Positions 50,836 to 58,699 of a stretch of 64,000 bases of DNA are shown in pieces (position 1 is the stretch's first letter; every line of letters begins with the position of its first letter). The stretch is from positions 1-64,000 of the forward strand of contig NZ_JBNPMZ010000013.1 of assembly GCF_050314255.1 (NCBI RefSeq). The letters are read 5' to 3'. Made by a program: the position numbers and the translations under genes. This stretch comes from Claveliimonas sp034178805. GTDB taxonomy: Bacteria > Bacillota > Clostridia > Lachnospirales > Lachnospiraceae. The notes under the pieces were generated by a model. The model did no database searches. It saw nothing but the letters and a program-made list of their open reading frames with translations, and had not been told where the DNA came from.

Positions 50836-52596
50836 ATGAAGAAGGAACGCAGGTTATGGAGCAGGCTGATGAGAAGGATTGGATTGATAGGGCTTGCGGT
50901 ACTGGCAGCAGTACTGGTTGGTACCATTTTCGTTCGGGCAGAATCAAAAGAACGGGGAGTACATACACTCACCTGTTATGACACCAGATATAATGAAGGA
51001 CCTCTCATGGTAGGGTATTTTGAGATTGACGGAGGAAAGCCGGCCATGTGTGTATGTCATGAGATGGAACCGCCAACGGAGATTGGTACCCATCTGCAGG
51101 AAATTGCGGAGTATACTTTCGAGAATCAGGCACATGAACTGTTTCGCAAAATTTATTATTATGGATGGCAGGGGCCGGGAGATGTGGGGGCATCATATGT
51201 AGAGACATGCCTCGCAGGTTCGGTGGCAAATGGACATGATGATAATTATTACGGTTATGGACAGGCATTTATCAACCGCATTGCGGGTCTTCCAAATGCA
51301 CCAAAGGGATTTAATGTCATGATTCTTTCTACCGGAAATGGCAGCTATCAGAACCTTGGAGTCTGGGAGTATCATCCTGTGGGTTACGCTGTCTTGAAAA
51401 AAATGGCGGAAGATGCAGATTATTCAGGCGGGGAACTGCGGTTTTCGCTGGAAGGTGCTGTCTATGGGGTGTACAGGGATAGAGAATGTACAGATGTAGT
51501 GACAGAACTGGAGACCGATGAAACGGGATGTTCAAAAAAGATTGAGTTGGATTGTGGAGATTACTGGGTAAAAGAGTTAAGTGCACCGTCCGGATATGTG
51601 AAGGATGAAAGAGTATGTAAGATGGTAGTGGAACCTGAGGCGGTCAGTGAGCTTACGGTGTCAGACCGACTTATTCGCGGAGATTTTGAACTGGTCAAGA
51701 AAGATGAAGAAGCAGATCAGCCAATGGCCGGTGTCAGTTTTCAAATCGTGTGTCAGGAGACAGGGGAATCCCATATTTTCACTACTGATGAAAATGGATA
51801 TTATTCCTCTAATGCAGAATATATCCGGCACACATACAATACAAACGGAGGGCAGACAGGAGATGGACTATGGTTTGGAATGAACAGAGAAGGGAATCAG
51901 GCTGAGCCAAATGATAGCTGTGGGGCGCTTCCGGTCGGAACGTATATTATTACAGAAATTATGAATGAGGCGAACGAAGGAAAGGTGCCATGGAGTGAAC
52001 AGATTTCCATATCGGAAGATAAAGTTTTGATAAATCTGGGGACGGTTCTGAATCAGAATGTGATTATCTCTACCATTGCGAAGGAAAAGGAGTCGGGCAG
52101 TCAGAATGTGTTGCCGGAGACAGAAGTAACTATTATAGATACGGTTTCTTACAGGGGGCTTTGTGAAGGAAGAGAATATACTCTGAGGGCGACTTTGATG
52201 GACAAAAATGCGGAAAAGGAAGTTCTTGATAAGAGCGGACAGCCGGTGACGGCAGAGCTGGTATTCCGGCCGGAGGCGTCTGAGGGAAGTGCGGAAGTCA
52301 TGATTACGTTTGATGCGTCTGAACTGGAAGAGAGTGATGTGGTCGTATTTGAAAAGTTATATGAGGGGGAGAACCTGATTGCCAGACATGAGGATATCAC
52401 AGATGAAGGGCAGACGATACATTTTGGTAAGAAGCCGGTTCCTCCGAAAGAGGACGAACCGGTGGAAAAAGAACCGGAAAAGACAGAAAAGGTTAAAACC
52501 GGTGATGGTGCAAATATAACGGTTCTTGTGATATCATGTATTCTTTCTTGCGTTGGAATCTTATGTTGTGTTAGAATAGCACGTAAGACGAAATAA
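50836..52596 (+). CDS. Surface-anchored adhesin-like protein with a VaFE (Thr-Gln ester) repeat
   Basis: A 586-residue secreted protein with a signal peptide (about 1-35). An N-terminal domain contains AMCVCHEMEPP and could be a thioester domain. Two prealbumin/SpaA-like beta domains follow (FSLEEGAVYGVYRD-type near 205, ELVKKDEEADQPMAGVSFQ near 280). One VaFE repeat (about 425-535) has IDTVSYRGLCEGREYTL and HEDITDEGQTI, which in the family hold a Thr-Gln ester bond. The Pro/Glu linker leads to a KVKTGD sorting-type motif, a hydrophobic segment and a basic tail, suggesting sortase attachment. No sortase gene is nearby. It may bind host or dietary ligands. Confidence 0.85.
   Translation: MKKERRLWSRLMRRIGLIGLAVLAAVLVGTIFVRAESKERGVHTLTCYDTRYNEGPLMVGYFEIDGGKPAMCVCHEMEPPTEIGTHLQEIAEYTFENQAHELFRKIYYYGWQGPGDVGASYVETCLAGSVANGHDDNYYGYGQAFINRIAGLPNAPKGFNVMILSTGNGSYQNLGVWEYHPVGYAVLKKMAEDADYSGGELRFSLEGAVYGVYRDRECTDVVTELETDETGCSKKIELDCGDYWVKELSAPSGYVKDERVCKMVVEPEAVSELTVSDRLIRGDFELVKKDEEADQPMAGVSFQIVCQETGESHIFTTDENGYYSSNAEYIRHTYNTNGGQTGDGLWFGMNREGNQAEPNDSCGALPVGTYIITEIMNEANEGKVPWSEQISISEDKVLINLGTVLNQNVIISTIAKEKESGSQNVLPETEVTIIDTVSYRGLCEGREYTLRATLMDKNAEKEVLDKSGQPVTAELVFRPEASEGSAEVMITFDASELEESDVVVFEKLYEGENLIARHEDITDEGQTIHFGKKPVPPKEDEPVEKEPEKTEKVKTGDGANITVLVISCILSCVGILCCVRIARKTK
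52548..52577 (+). promoter_or_regulatory. Possible leuCD promoter inside the adhesin gene
   Basis: TTGCGT (52548-52553), 18-bp spacer, TAGAAT (52572-52577), within the last codons of the adhesin gene. It would allow separate expression of the biosynthetic genes. Confidence 0.4.
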
Positions 52597-52617
52597 TGAT
52601 AAAGGAGGGTCATCATC

Positions 52618-53892
52618 ATGGGAATGACAATGACACAGAAAATTCTGGCAGCCCATGCGGGACTGGACAGCGTAGAAGCGGGACAGCTTATCATGGCGAA
52701 GCTCGATGTGGTAATGGCAAATGATATTACCGGACCAATGGCACTTCCGGTATTAAAACAGATGGCTGATACAGTTTTCGATAAAGACAAAGTTGTATTT
52801 GTGCCGGATCACTTTACACCAAATAAAGATATTAAATCTGCAGAAAATTCCAAGGCAATCCGTGAGTTTGCGAAGAACCAGGGACTGAAGTGGTATTTTG
52901 AACAGGGAAAATCCGGAGTAGAGCATGCGATTCTTCCAGAAGCGGGAGTAGTTACTGCAGGAGAATGTATTATCGGTGCAGATTCACATACATGTACATA
53001 CGGAGCACTGGGAGCATTCTCCACCGGTGTGGGAACAACAGATATCGCAACAGGAATGGCAACCGGAGAATTATGGTTCAAGGTTCCGAGTGCGATTAAA
53101 TTCGTCCTGAAGGGTGCGCCATCCCGTTACGTAAGCGGTAAAGATATTATTATCCATATTATTGGACGGATTGGTGTGGATGGAGCAAGATATAAGTCTA
53201 TGGAATTCACCGGAGATGGAATTGCAAATCTTTCCATGGATGATCGTTTTACTATGGCTAACATGGCAATTGAAGCCGGTGCAAAGAATGGAATTTTCCC
53301 AGTAGATGACCTGACATTAGAATATATTCATGAGCATTCCGTAAAAGAATATCATGTATATGAGGCTGACGAAGACGCAGAATATGATGAAGTGATTGAA
53401 ATTGATCTGTCAGAGGTGCGTCCTACTGTTGCATTCCCACATCTGCCAGGCAATGCAAAGACGATTGATGAAATTGAAGCTATGGACCCGATCAAGATCG
53501 ATCAGGTTGTAATCGGTTCCTGTACAAATGGAAGAATCTCAGATCTTCGAAGAGCGGCAGCTGTTCTGAAGGGGCATACGGTACATCCGGATGTGCGTGT
53601 TATGGTAGTTCCTGCTACTCAGAAAATTTACAAGCAGTGTATTGCAGAGGGACTTCTGGATATTTTTGTGGATGCAGGCTGTGCAGTGAATACACCGAGC
53701 TGCGGACCTTGCATGGGAGGTCATATGGGCGTTATGGCAGCAGGAGAAAAATGTGTATCAACAACAAATCGTAACTTTGTAGGAAGAATGGGACATGTGG
53801 ATTCTCTGATTTATCTTGCCTCACCGGAAGTGGCAGCGGCAAGTGCGATTGCAGGATGTATTGCAAATCCTGAGAAAGTGGGTGACAAATAA
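52618..53892 (+). CDS. leuC: 3-isopropylmalate dehydratase large subunit (HacA-type)
   Basis: This 424-residue aconitase-superfamily protein has the three cluster cysteines in IGSCTNGRISDL (about 302) and CGPCMGGHMG (about 362). The DHFTPNKDIKSAE and GADSHTCTYGALGAFSTG (about 120) active-site blocks are also present. The length is that of the shorter homoaconitase/IPMD type. Isopropylmalate isomerisation in leucine synthesis is most likely, but leuA and leuB are not in the window, so homoaconitate- or citramalate-type substrates remain open. AAAGGAGG lies nine bases upstream. Confidence 0.88.
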   Translation: MGMTMTQKILAAHAGLDSVEAGQLIMAKLDVVMANDITGPMALPVLKQMADTVFDKDKVVFVPDHFTPNKDIKSAENSKAIREFAKNQGLKWYFEQGKSGVEHAILPEAGVVTAGECIIGADSHTCTYGALGAFSTGVGTTDIATGMATGELWFKVPSAIKFVLKGAPSRYVSGKDIIIHIIGRIGVDGARYKSMEFTGDGIANLSMDDRFTMANMAIEAGAKNGIFPVDDLTLEYIHEHSVKEYHVYEADEDAEYDEVIEIDLSEVRPTVAFPHLPGNAKTIDEIEAMDPIKIDQVVIGSCTNGRISDLRRAAAVLKGHTVHPDVRVMVVPATQKIYKQCIAEGLLDIFVDAGCAVNTPSCGPCMGGHMGVMAAGEKCVSTTNRNFVGRMGHVDSLIYLASPEVAAASAIAGCIANPEKVGDK

Positions 53893-54380
53893 TGAAGGCA
53901 ATGGGTAATGTATTTAAATATGGTGATAATGTGGATACGGATGTAATCATTCCAGCCAGATATTTGAACTCTTTCGATGCACAGGAGCTGGCGAGCCATG
54001 CGATGGTAGATATTGATCCTGAATTTGCAGGAAAAGTACAGCCGGGCGATCTGATTGTGGCTAATAAGAATTTTGGATGCGGCTCTTCCAGGGAGCATGC
54101 ACCGCTTTGTCTGAAGACGGCAGGAGTAAGCTGTATTATTGCAGAGACATTTGCCCGGATTTTCTACCGCAATGCAATTAATATCGGACTTCCGATTATC
54201 GAATGTCCGGAAGCTGCAAGGGGAATTGAAGCAGGAGATCAGGTTGAAGTAGACTTTGACAGCGGAAAAATCTACAACCGGACAAAGGGAACGGAGTTCC
54301 AGGGACAGTCATTCCCGGAATTTATGCAGAAGATTATTGCTGCCGGTGGTCTGGTTAATTATACTAATAGCAGGAAATAA
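53892..54380 (+). CDS. leuD: 3-isopropylmalate dehydratase small subunit
   Basis: A 162-residue swivel-domain subunit with YGDNVDTDVIIPARYLN at the N-terminus and NFGCGSSREHAPLCLK (about 57), the substrate-recognition loop. It overlaps the leuC stop codon by one base (TAATG) and forms the heterodimeric isomerase with it. Confidence 0.9.
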   Translation: MKAMGNVFKYGDNVDTDVIIPARYLNSFDAQELASHAMVDIDPEFAGKVQPGDLIVANKNFGCGSSREHAPLCLKTAGVSCIIAETFARIFYRNAINIGLPIIECPEAARGIEAGDQVEVDFDSGKIYNRTKGTEFQGQSFPEFMQKIIAAGGLVNYTNSRK

Positions 54381-54413
54381 CCGGAAAATAGACGATACAG
54401 AAAGGTGAAGAAG

Positions 54414-55901
54414 ATGAATTTACAGTATAAGAGTACAAGAAACGATGGCATAACAGTTACAGCATCTGAGGCAATATTAAAAGGCCTTGCAGACGATGGA
54501 GGTTTGTTTGTCCCGGTGGAGATTCCAAAGCTTTCCGTCTCTATGGAAGAACTTAAGGATATGACTTATCAGGAAACAGCATATGCGGTTATGAGAGAGT
54601 TTCTTACAGATTTTACAGAGGAAGAGCTGAAAGCATGTATTGCTAAAGCTTATGACAGTAAGTTCGATACTGAGGAGATTGCACCGCTTGCTAAAGCAGA
54701 TGGTATTTATTATCTGGAATTATACCATGGAGCAACGATTGCATTTAAGGATATGGCACTTTCTATTCTGCCTCATCTTCTTACAACTGCTGCGAAAAAG
54801 AATCATGTAAAAAATGAGATTGTCATTCTGACAGCAACCTCCGGCGATACCGGAAAGGCAGCACTTGCAGGCTTTGCTGATGTGGAGGGTACCAGAATTA
54901 TTGTGTTCTATCCAAAAAACGGAGTCAGCAAAGTACAGGAGCTTCAGATGGTAACCCAGAAGGGAGACAATACATCGGTTGTTGCTATCCATGGCAATTT
55001 TGACAATGCCCAAAGCGGGGTAAAGGCAATGTTCGAAAACAAAGAACTGGCCAGGGAGCTTGATGAGCACGGCTATCAGTTCTCATCTGCGAATTCTATA
55101 AATATCGGACGTCTTGTGCCGCAGGTGGTATATTACGTATATGCTTATGCAAAATTATTGCAGAATGAGGAGATTCAGGCAGGAGAGGCAATTAATGTTG
55201 TGGTTCCTACCGGAAATTTCGGAAATATTCTGGCAGCATATTATGCTAAACAGATGGGGATTCCGATTCAGAAGCTTGTTTGTGCTTCCAATGAAAATAA
55301 AGTGCTGTTTGATTTCTTCCAGACCGGTACTTATGACAGAAACAGAGAATTCCTTCTGACAACATCCCCGTCTATGGACATTTTGATTTCCAGTAATCTG
55401 GAGCGTCTGATTTATCAGATTGCCGGAAAAAATGCAGAGAAAGATGCAGAATTAATGCGGGAGCTGAAAGAAGACGGAAGTTATGCGATTACAGAGGATA
55501 TGAAAAGAGAGCTCGCAGACTTCGAGGCAGGATATGCCACAGAGGAGCAGACAGCCCGTATGATTCATGATGTATATGCCAGAACCGGTTATGTGATCGA
55601 TACACATACGGCAGTCGCTGCTTATGTATGTAAGGAATACCAGAAGAATTCAGGGGATGCTGCAAAATGCGTGGTGGCATCTACGGCAAGTCCGTATAAA
55701 TTTGTAAAGAGTGTTATGAGCGCAATCGATGAAAAGTATGCGGATCAGGATGAATTTGCCCTTCTGGACGAATTAAAACAGGTGTCTCAGACAGAGATGC
55801 CGAACGCGATTAAAGAGATTCTGGATGCTAATATTCTTCATACAGCAGAGTGTGATGCGGACAAGATGGAGGCGTCTGTGCGGGAGATACTTGGATTGTA
55901 G
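54414..55901 (+). CDS. thrC: Threonine synthase
   Basis: This PLP enzyme of 495 residues converts O-phosphohomoserine to threonine. The PLP lysine is in HGATIAFKDMALSILP (about 108-112), and the glycine-rich phosphate loop is TATSGDTGKAALAGF (about 140). PTGNFGNILAAYYAKQMG (about 263) is typical. It belongs to the longer (E. coli/fungal-like) class. The ATG at 54414 is eight bases from AAAGG; the GTG at 54405 overlaps that site. It lies 33 bases after leuD. Confidence 0.94.
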   Translation: MNLQYKSTRNDGITVTASEAILKGLADDGGLFVPVEIPKLSVSMEELKDMTYQETAYAVMREFLTDFTEEELKACIAKAYDSKFDTEEIAPLAKADGIYYLELYHGATIAFKDMALSILPHLLTTAAKKNHVKNEIVILTATSGDTGKAALAGFADVEGTRIIVFYPKNGVSKVQELQMVTQKGDNTSVVAIHGNFDNAQSGVKAMFENKELARELDEHGYQFSSANSINIGRLVPQVVYYVYAYAKLLQNEEIQAGEAINVVVPTGNFGNILAAYYAKQMGIPIQKLVCASNENKVLFDFFQTGTYDRNREFLLTTSPSMDILISSNLERLIYQIAGKNAEKDAELMRELKEDGSYAITEDMKRELADFEAGYATEEQTARMIHDVYARTGYVIDTHTAVAAYVCKEYQKNSGDAAKCVVASTASPYKFVKSVMSAIDEKYADQDEFALLDELKQVSQTEMPNAIKEILDANILHTAECDADKMEASVREILGL

Positions 55902-55911
55902 GAGTCGGGAT

Positions 55912-56310
55912 ATGGAAGCTTATGAATTGTGGCAGAAGGCTGTGAAGGCAAGAGAATTTTCATATAGTCCGTATTCCGGATTTAAGGTGGGTGCCGCCCT
56001 CCTCTGTAAAAATGGGGAAGTGGTGCAGGGATGTAATGTGGAGAACAGTGCATATGGACCTTCTAACTGCGCAGAACGCACGGCATTTTTTGCGGCTGTT
56101 GCAAAAGGGCAGAGGGAATTTGAAGCAATTGCAATTGCAGGAGGAAAAGAGGAGCTGGTCATGTGCTATCCCTGCGGAGTTTGCCGTCAGGTTATGGCAG
56201 AATTCTGTGATCCGGATAATTTTCACGTAATTTGCGGAATGAATAAAGAAAAGCTGGAGATACTAACTTTGCGTGAGTTATTACCCAAAAGTTTTGAAAT
56301 GCAAGATTGA
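55912..56310 (+). CDS. cdd: Cytidine deaminase
   Basis: A 132-residue homotetrameric-type deaminase that converts cytidine/deoxycytidine to uridine. The zinc and catalytic residues are in NCAERTAFFAAVA (CAE, about 52-54) and PCGVCRQVMAEF (about 86-89). It starts 10 bases after thrC; a longer in-frame extension into thrC has no ribosome site. It closes the leuC-leuD-thrC-cdd unit, an unusual mix of amino acid and nucleoside genes. Confidence 0.94.
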   Translation: MEAYELWQKAVKAREFSYSPYSGFKVGAALLCKNGEVVQGCNVENSAYGPSNCAERTAFFAAVAKGQREFEAIAIAGGKEELVMCYPCGVCRQVMAEFCDPDNFHVICGMNKEKLEILTLRELLPKSFEMQD

Positions 56311-56330
56311 TTTTTCAATCTTGCATTTTT
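56300..56330 (+). terminator. Intrinsic terminator
   Basis: A perfect 11-bp stem (56300-56310 with 56315-56325) and five T residues; the stem overlaps the end of cdd. Confidence 0.9.
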
Positions 56331-56346
56331 ACACATTGTTAAACTA

Positions 56347-56375
56347 TTGACTTTTTTGACAAAAAATGAGATAAT
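56347..56375 (+). promoter_or_regulatory. Predicted pckA promoter
   Basis: TTGACT (56347-56352), 17-bp spacer, GATAAT (56370-56375). A second TTGACA at 56356-56361 overlaps but lacks a well-placed -10. Confidence 0.65.
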
Positions 56376-56412
56376 ACTACCAAATTCGGAATTTTAAGGA
56401 GGAAAAGACAAA

Positions 56413-58110
56413 ATGGCAACAAAAGCATATTATCCAATTAGTGAAATCGGAAAAGACAAACCAGGTTTCTCTAAAACACGTTCCATTATTGAAGCAGCAT
56501 TCTACGGAAATAATGTTGTGAAAGTAGAAACCTTGAAAGAGGCTTACAATCTGGCAAAGAATTCCCCGGGAACTATCGTGACAGATATGCCTGTATATAG
56601 AGGAGAAGAGTTTGGTCTGGATGCAGATGCAAAAGTTCTTTTATTTAATGACGGTGCAATTACCGGACGTTATGCAACAGCACGTCGTATTGCAGGAGAA
56701 CCGGGAGTAGATTGCGATGCTCTTGATAAAGTTGCAATGGACGCTGTATACAAATCACGCTGGAAAAAAATGTATCATGCAACTGTATTTGCAGGATTGG
56801 ATCCGGAATTTATGGTTAAGTGCCACCTGTTGATTCCGGAAGGAGAAGAGAATATCATGTATAACTGGATGCTGAACTTCCAGTATATGTCTGATGAATA
56901 TGTAAAGATGTACAAAGAGTCCAAACCGGTAGGAGACGGAAAAGAAGCAGATATCTACATCTTCTCTGATCCGCAGTGGATTCCGGAAGAGGCTCCTGGT
57001 GTAAGCTTTGACTGTTTAAGTGACCCGGCTAAGAAGACTCTGTGCTATTTCAATACAGAGACAAACTGTGCATGTATCCTTGGTATGAGATACTTCGGAG
57101 AGCACAAGAAAGGTACTCTTACTATGGTATGGGCAATTGCAAACCGTAACGGTTATGCATCCTGCCACGGTGGACAGAAAGAATACTTACTCCCGGATGG
57201 ATCCAAGTATGTTGCATCTGTATACGGTCTGTCAGGATCTGGTAAGTCTACACTGACACATGCAAAACATGGTGGAAAATACGAGATCAAAGTACTTCAT
57301 GATGATGCATTTATCATCAATACAGATACATGCTCATCTATCGCAATTGAGCCTACTTATTTTGATAAGACAGCTGATTATCCGACAGGATGCCCGGATA
57401 ACAAGTATCTGCTGACAGCTCAGAACTGTTCTGCAACAATGGACGAAGATGGAAAGATTCAGCTTGTAACAGAGGATATCAGAAATGGTAACGGACGTGC
57501 AATCAAGTCTAAGTTATGGTCACCGAACCGTGTAGATAAGATTGATGCTCCGGTTAATGCAATCTTCTGGATTATGAAAGATCCTACCATTCCGCCGGTA
57601 GTTAAGCTGAAAGGTGCTGCACTTGCATCTGTTATGGGAGCTACACTTGCTACAAAACGTTCCTCTGCTGAGCGTCTTGCTCCTGGCGTAGATCCTAACA
57701 AGCTGGTTGTTGTTCCTTACGCTAATCCGTTCAGAACCTATCCTCTGGCTAATGACTACGAGAAGTTCAAAAAACTGGTTGAAGAGAAGAACGTAGACTG
57801 CTACATCGTTAATACAGGTGATTTCATGGGCAAGAAGGTACAGCCAAAGGATACTCTTGGTGTGCTGGAAGCAATCGTTGAGAAGAGAGCAGATTTCCAT
57901 CAGTGGGGACCGTTCTCTGACATCGAGATCATGGATTGGGAAGGATTCGTTCCGGATCTTGACGATCCGGACTACAAAGCTCAGTTAAAGGCTCGTATGC
58001 AGGATCGTGTAAACGAAGTTGAGAACTTTGCTGTAGCAAAAGACGGATATGACAAGCTGCCGGATGAAGCAGTAGATGCACTGAAGAAACTGGTTGAAGA
58101 ACTTGCATAA
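56413..58110 (+). CDS. pckA: Phosphoenolpyruvate carboxykinase (ATP)
   Basis: This 565-residue ATP-type PEPCK has the kinase P loop GLSGSGKSTLTH (about 275), the metal site HDDAFIINTDTCSS (about 296) and the substrate motif RFFGEH-like MRYFGEHKKGTL (about 225). It interconverts oxaloacetate and PEP; in gut anaerobes it often runs toward oxaloacetate for succinate formation. Codon choice is biased (frequent GTA, CTG, GGA and few rare codons) compared with neighbours, suggesting high expression. It is monocistronic with a strong promoter and terminator. Confidence 0.95.
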   Translation: MATKAYYPISEIGKDKPGFSKTRSIIEAAFYGNNVVKVETLKEAYNLAKNSPGTIVTDMPVYRGEEFGLDADAKVLLFNDGAITGRYATARRIAGEPGVDCDALDKVAMDAVYKSRWKKMYHATVFAGLDPEFMVKCHLLIPEGEENIMYNWMLNFQYMSDEYVKMYKESKPVGDGKEADIYIFSDPQWIPEEAPGVSFDCLSDPAKKTLCYFNTETNCACILGMRYFGEHKKGTLTMVWAIANRNGYASCHGGQKEYLLPDGSKYVASVYGLSGSGKSTLTHAKHGGKYEIKVLHDDAFIINTDTCSSIAIEPTYFDKTADYPTGCPDNKYLLTAQNCSATMDEDGKIQLVTEDIRNGNGRAIKSKLWSPNRVDKIDAPVNAIFWIMKDPTIPPVVKLKGAALASVMGATLATKRSSAERLAPGVDPNKLVVVPYANPFRTYPLANDYEKFKKLVEEKNVDCYIVNTGDFMGKKVQPKDTLGVLEAIVEKRADFHQWGPFSDIEIMDWEGFVPDLDDPDYKAQLKARMQDRVNEVENFAVAKDGYDKLPDEAVDALKKLVEELA

Positions 58111-58132
58111 TTGAAAAGAATATGATTTGTAA

Positions 58133-58165
58133 AAGGAAGCTGTTTTGATGCGGCTTCCTTTTTTT
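58133..58165 (+). terminator. Intrinsic terminator
   Basis: An 8-bp stem (58133-58140 with 58153-58160), 12-base loop and T run end the pckA transcript. Confidence 0.8.
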
Positions 58166-58167
58166 GG

Positions 58168-58228
58168 TTGATTAATTATATTTTTGTGCTATAATAATGT
58201 TCGATATAAAACAGTTCACTATCGAACA
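58168..58228 (+). promoter_or_regulatory. Promoter and operator of the second MarR cassette
   Basis: TTGATT (58168-58173), 16-bp spacer, TATAAT (58190-58195). Directly behind the -10, TGTTCGATA (58198-58206) and TATCGAACA (58220-58228) form a perfect 9-bp inverted repeat with a 13-base spacer. Its position over the start site suits autorepression by the MarR protein encoded 19 bases later. The sequence differs from the operators at 99-206, so the two regulators should not cross-bind. Confidence 0.65.
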
Positions 58229-58246
58229 ATCGGGGAGGCGTGACAT

Positions 58247-58699
58247 ATGGAAGAGGCAGAGCTGAGGATAGGAGTTGAAGTGCATAAGGCAGACCGGGTA
58301 ATCGGACGATGTCTGTCGAATCGAGTAAAAGCAGCGGGAATAGACGAAGTTACGATCGTGCACGGCTGGGTAATCAGGTATCTTTATGAGCACCGGAGTG
58401 AAGATGTATTTCAAAAGGATCTGGAACAGCATTTTTCTGTAGGCAGGTCGTCTGTTACGAATACAATAAAGCTTATGGAAAAAAAGGGATTTATCTGTCG
58501 GGAATCGGTGACCAGGGATGCCAGGTTGAAGAAGGTTTCTTTGACAGACAAGGGAATCCAAACGCATGAAGAAATGACAAAGATAACAGAGCAGATGGAT
58601 GATTTTCTCCTTCGGGGAGTCGGCAAAGAAGATCTAAAAATATTCCTGGGAGTGATCCGGAAAATCCGGGAAAATGCGGAGAAAGGAGAAATGAAATGA
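58247..58699 (+). CDS. MarR family transcriptional regulator
   Basis: This 150-residue winged-helix protein has recognition segment QHFSVGRSSVTNTIKLMEKK (about 64-84) and wing ESVTRDARLKKVSLTDKG. It overlaps the following exporter gene by four bases (ATGA), so regulator and pump are translated together. It is only distantly similar to the MarR protein at 239, although both head the same type of cassette. The ligand is unknown. Confidence 0.9.
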   Translation: MEEAELRIGVEVHKADRVIGRCLSNRVKAAGIDEVTIVHGWVIRYLYEHRSEDVFQKDLEQHFSVGRSSVTNTIKLMEKKGFICRESVTRDARLKKVSLTDKGIQTHEEMTKITEQMDDFLLRGVGKEDLKIFLGVIRKIRENAEKGEMK

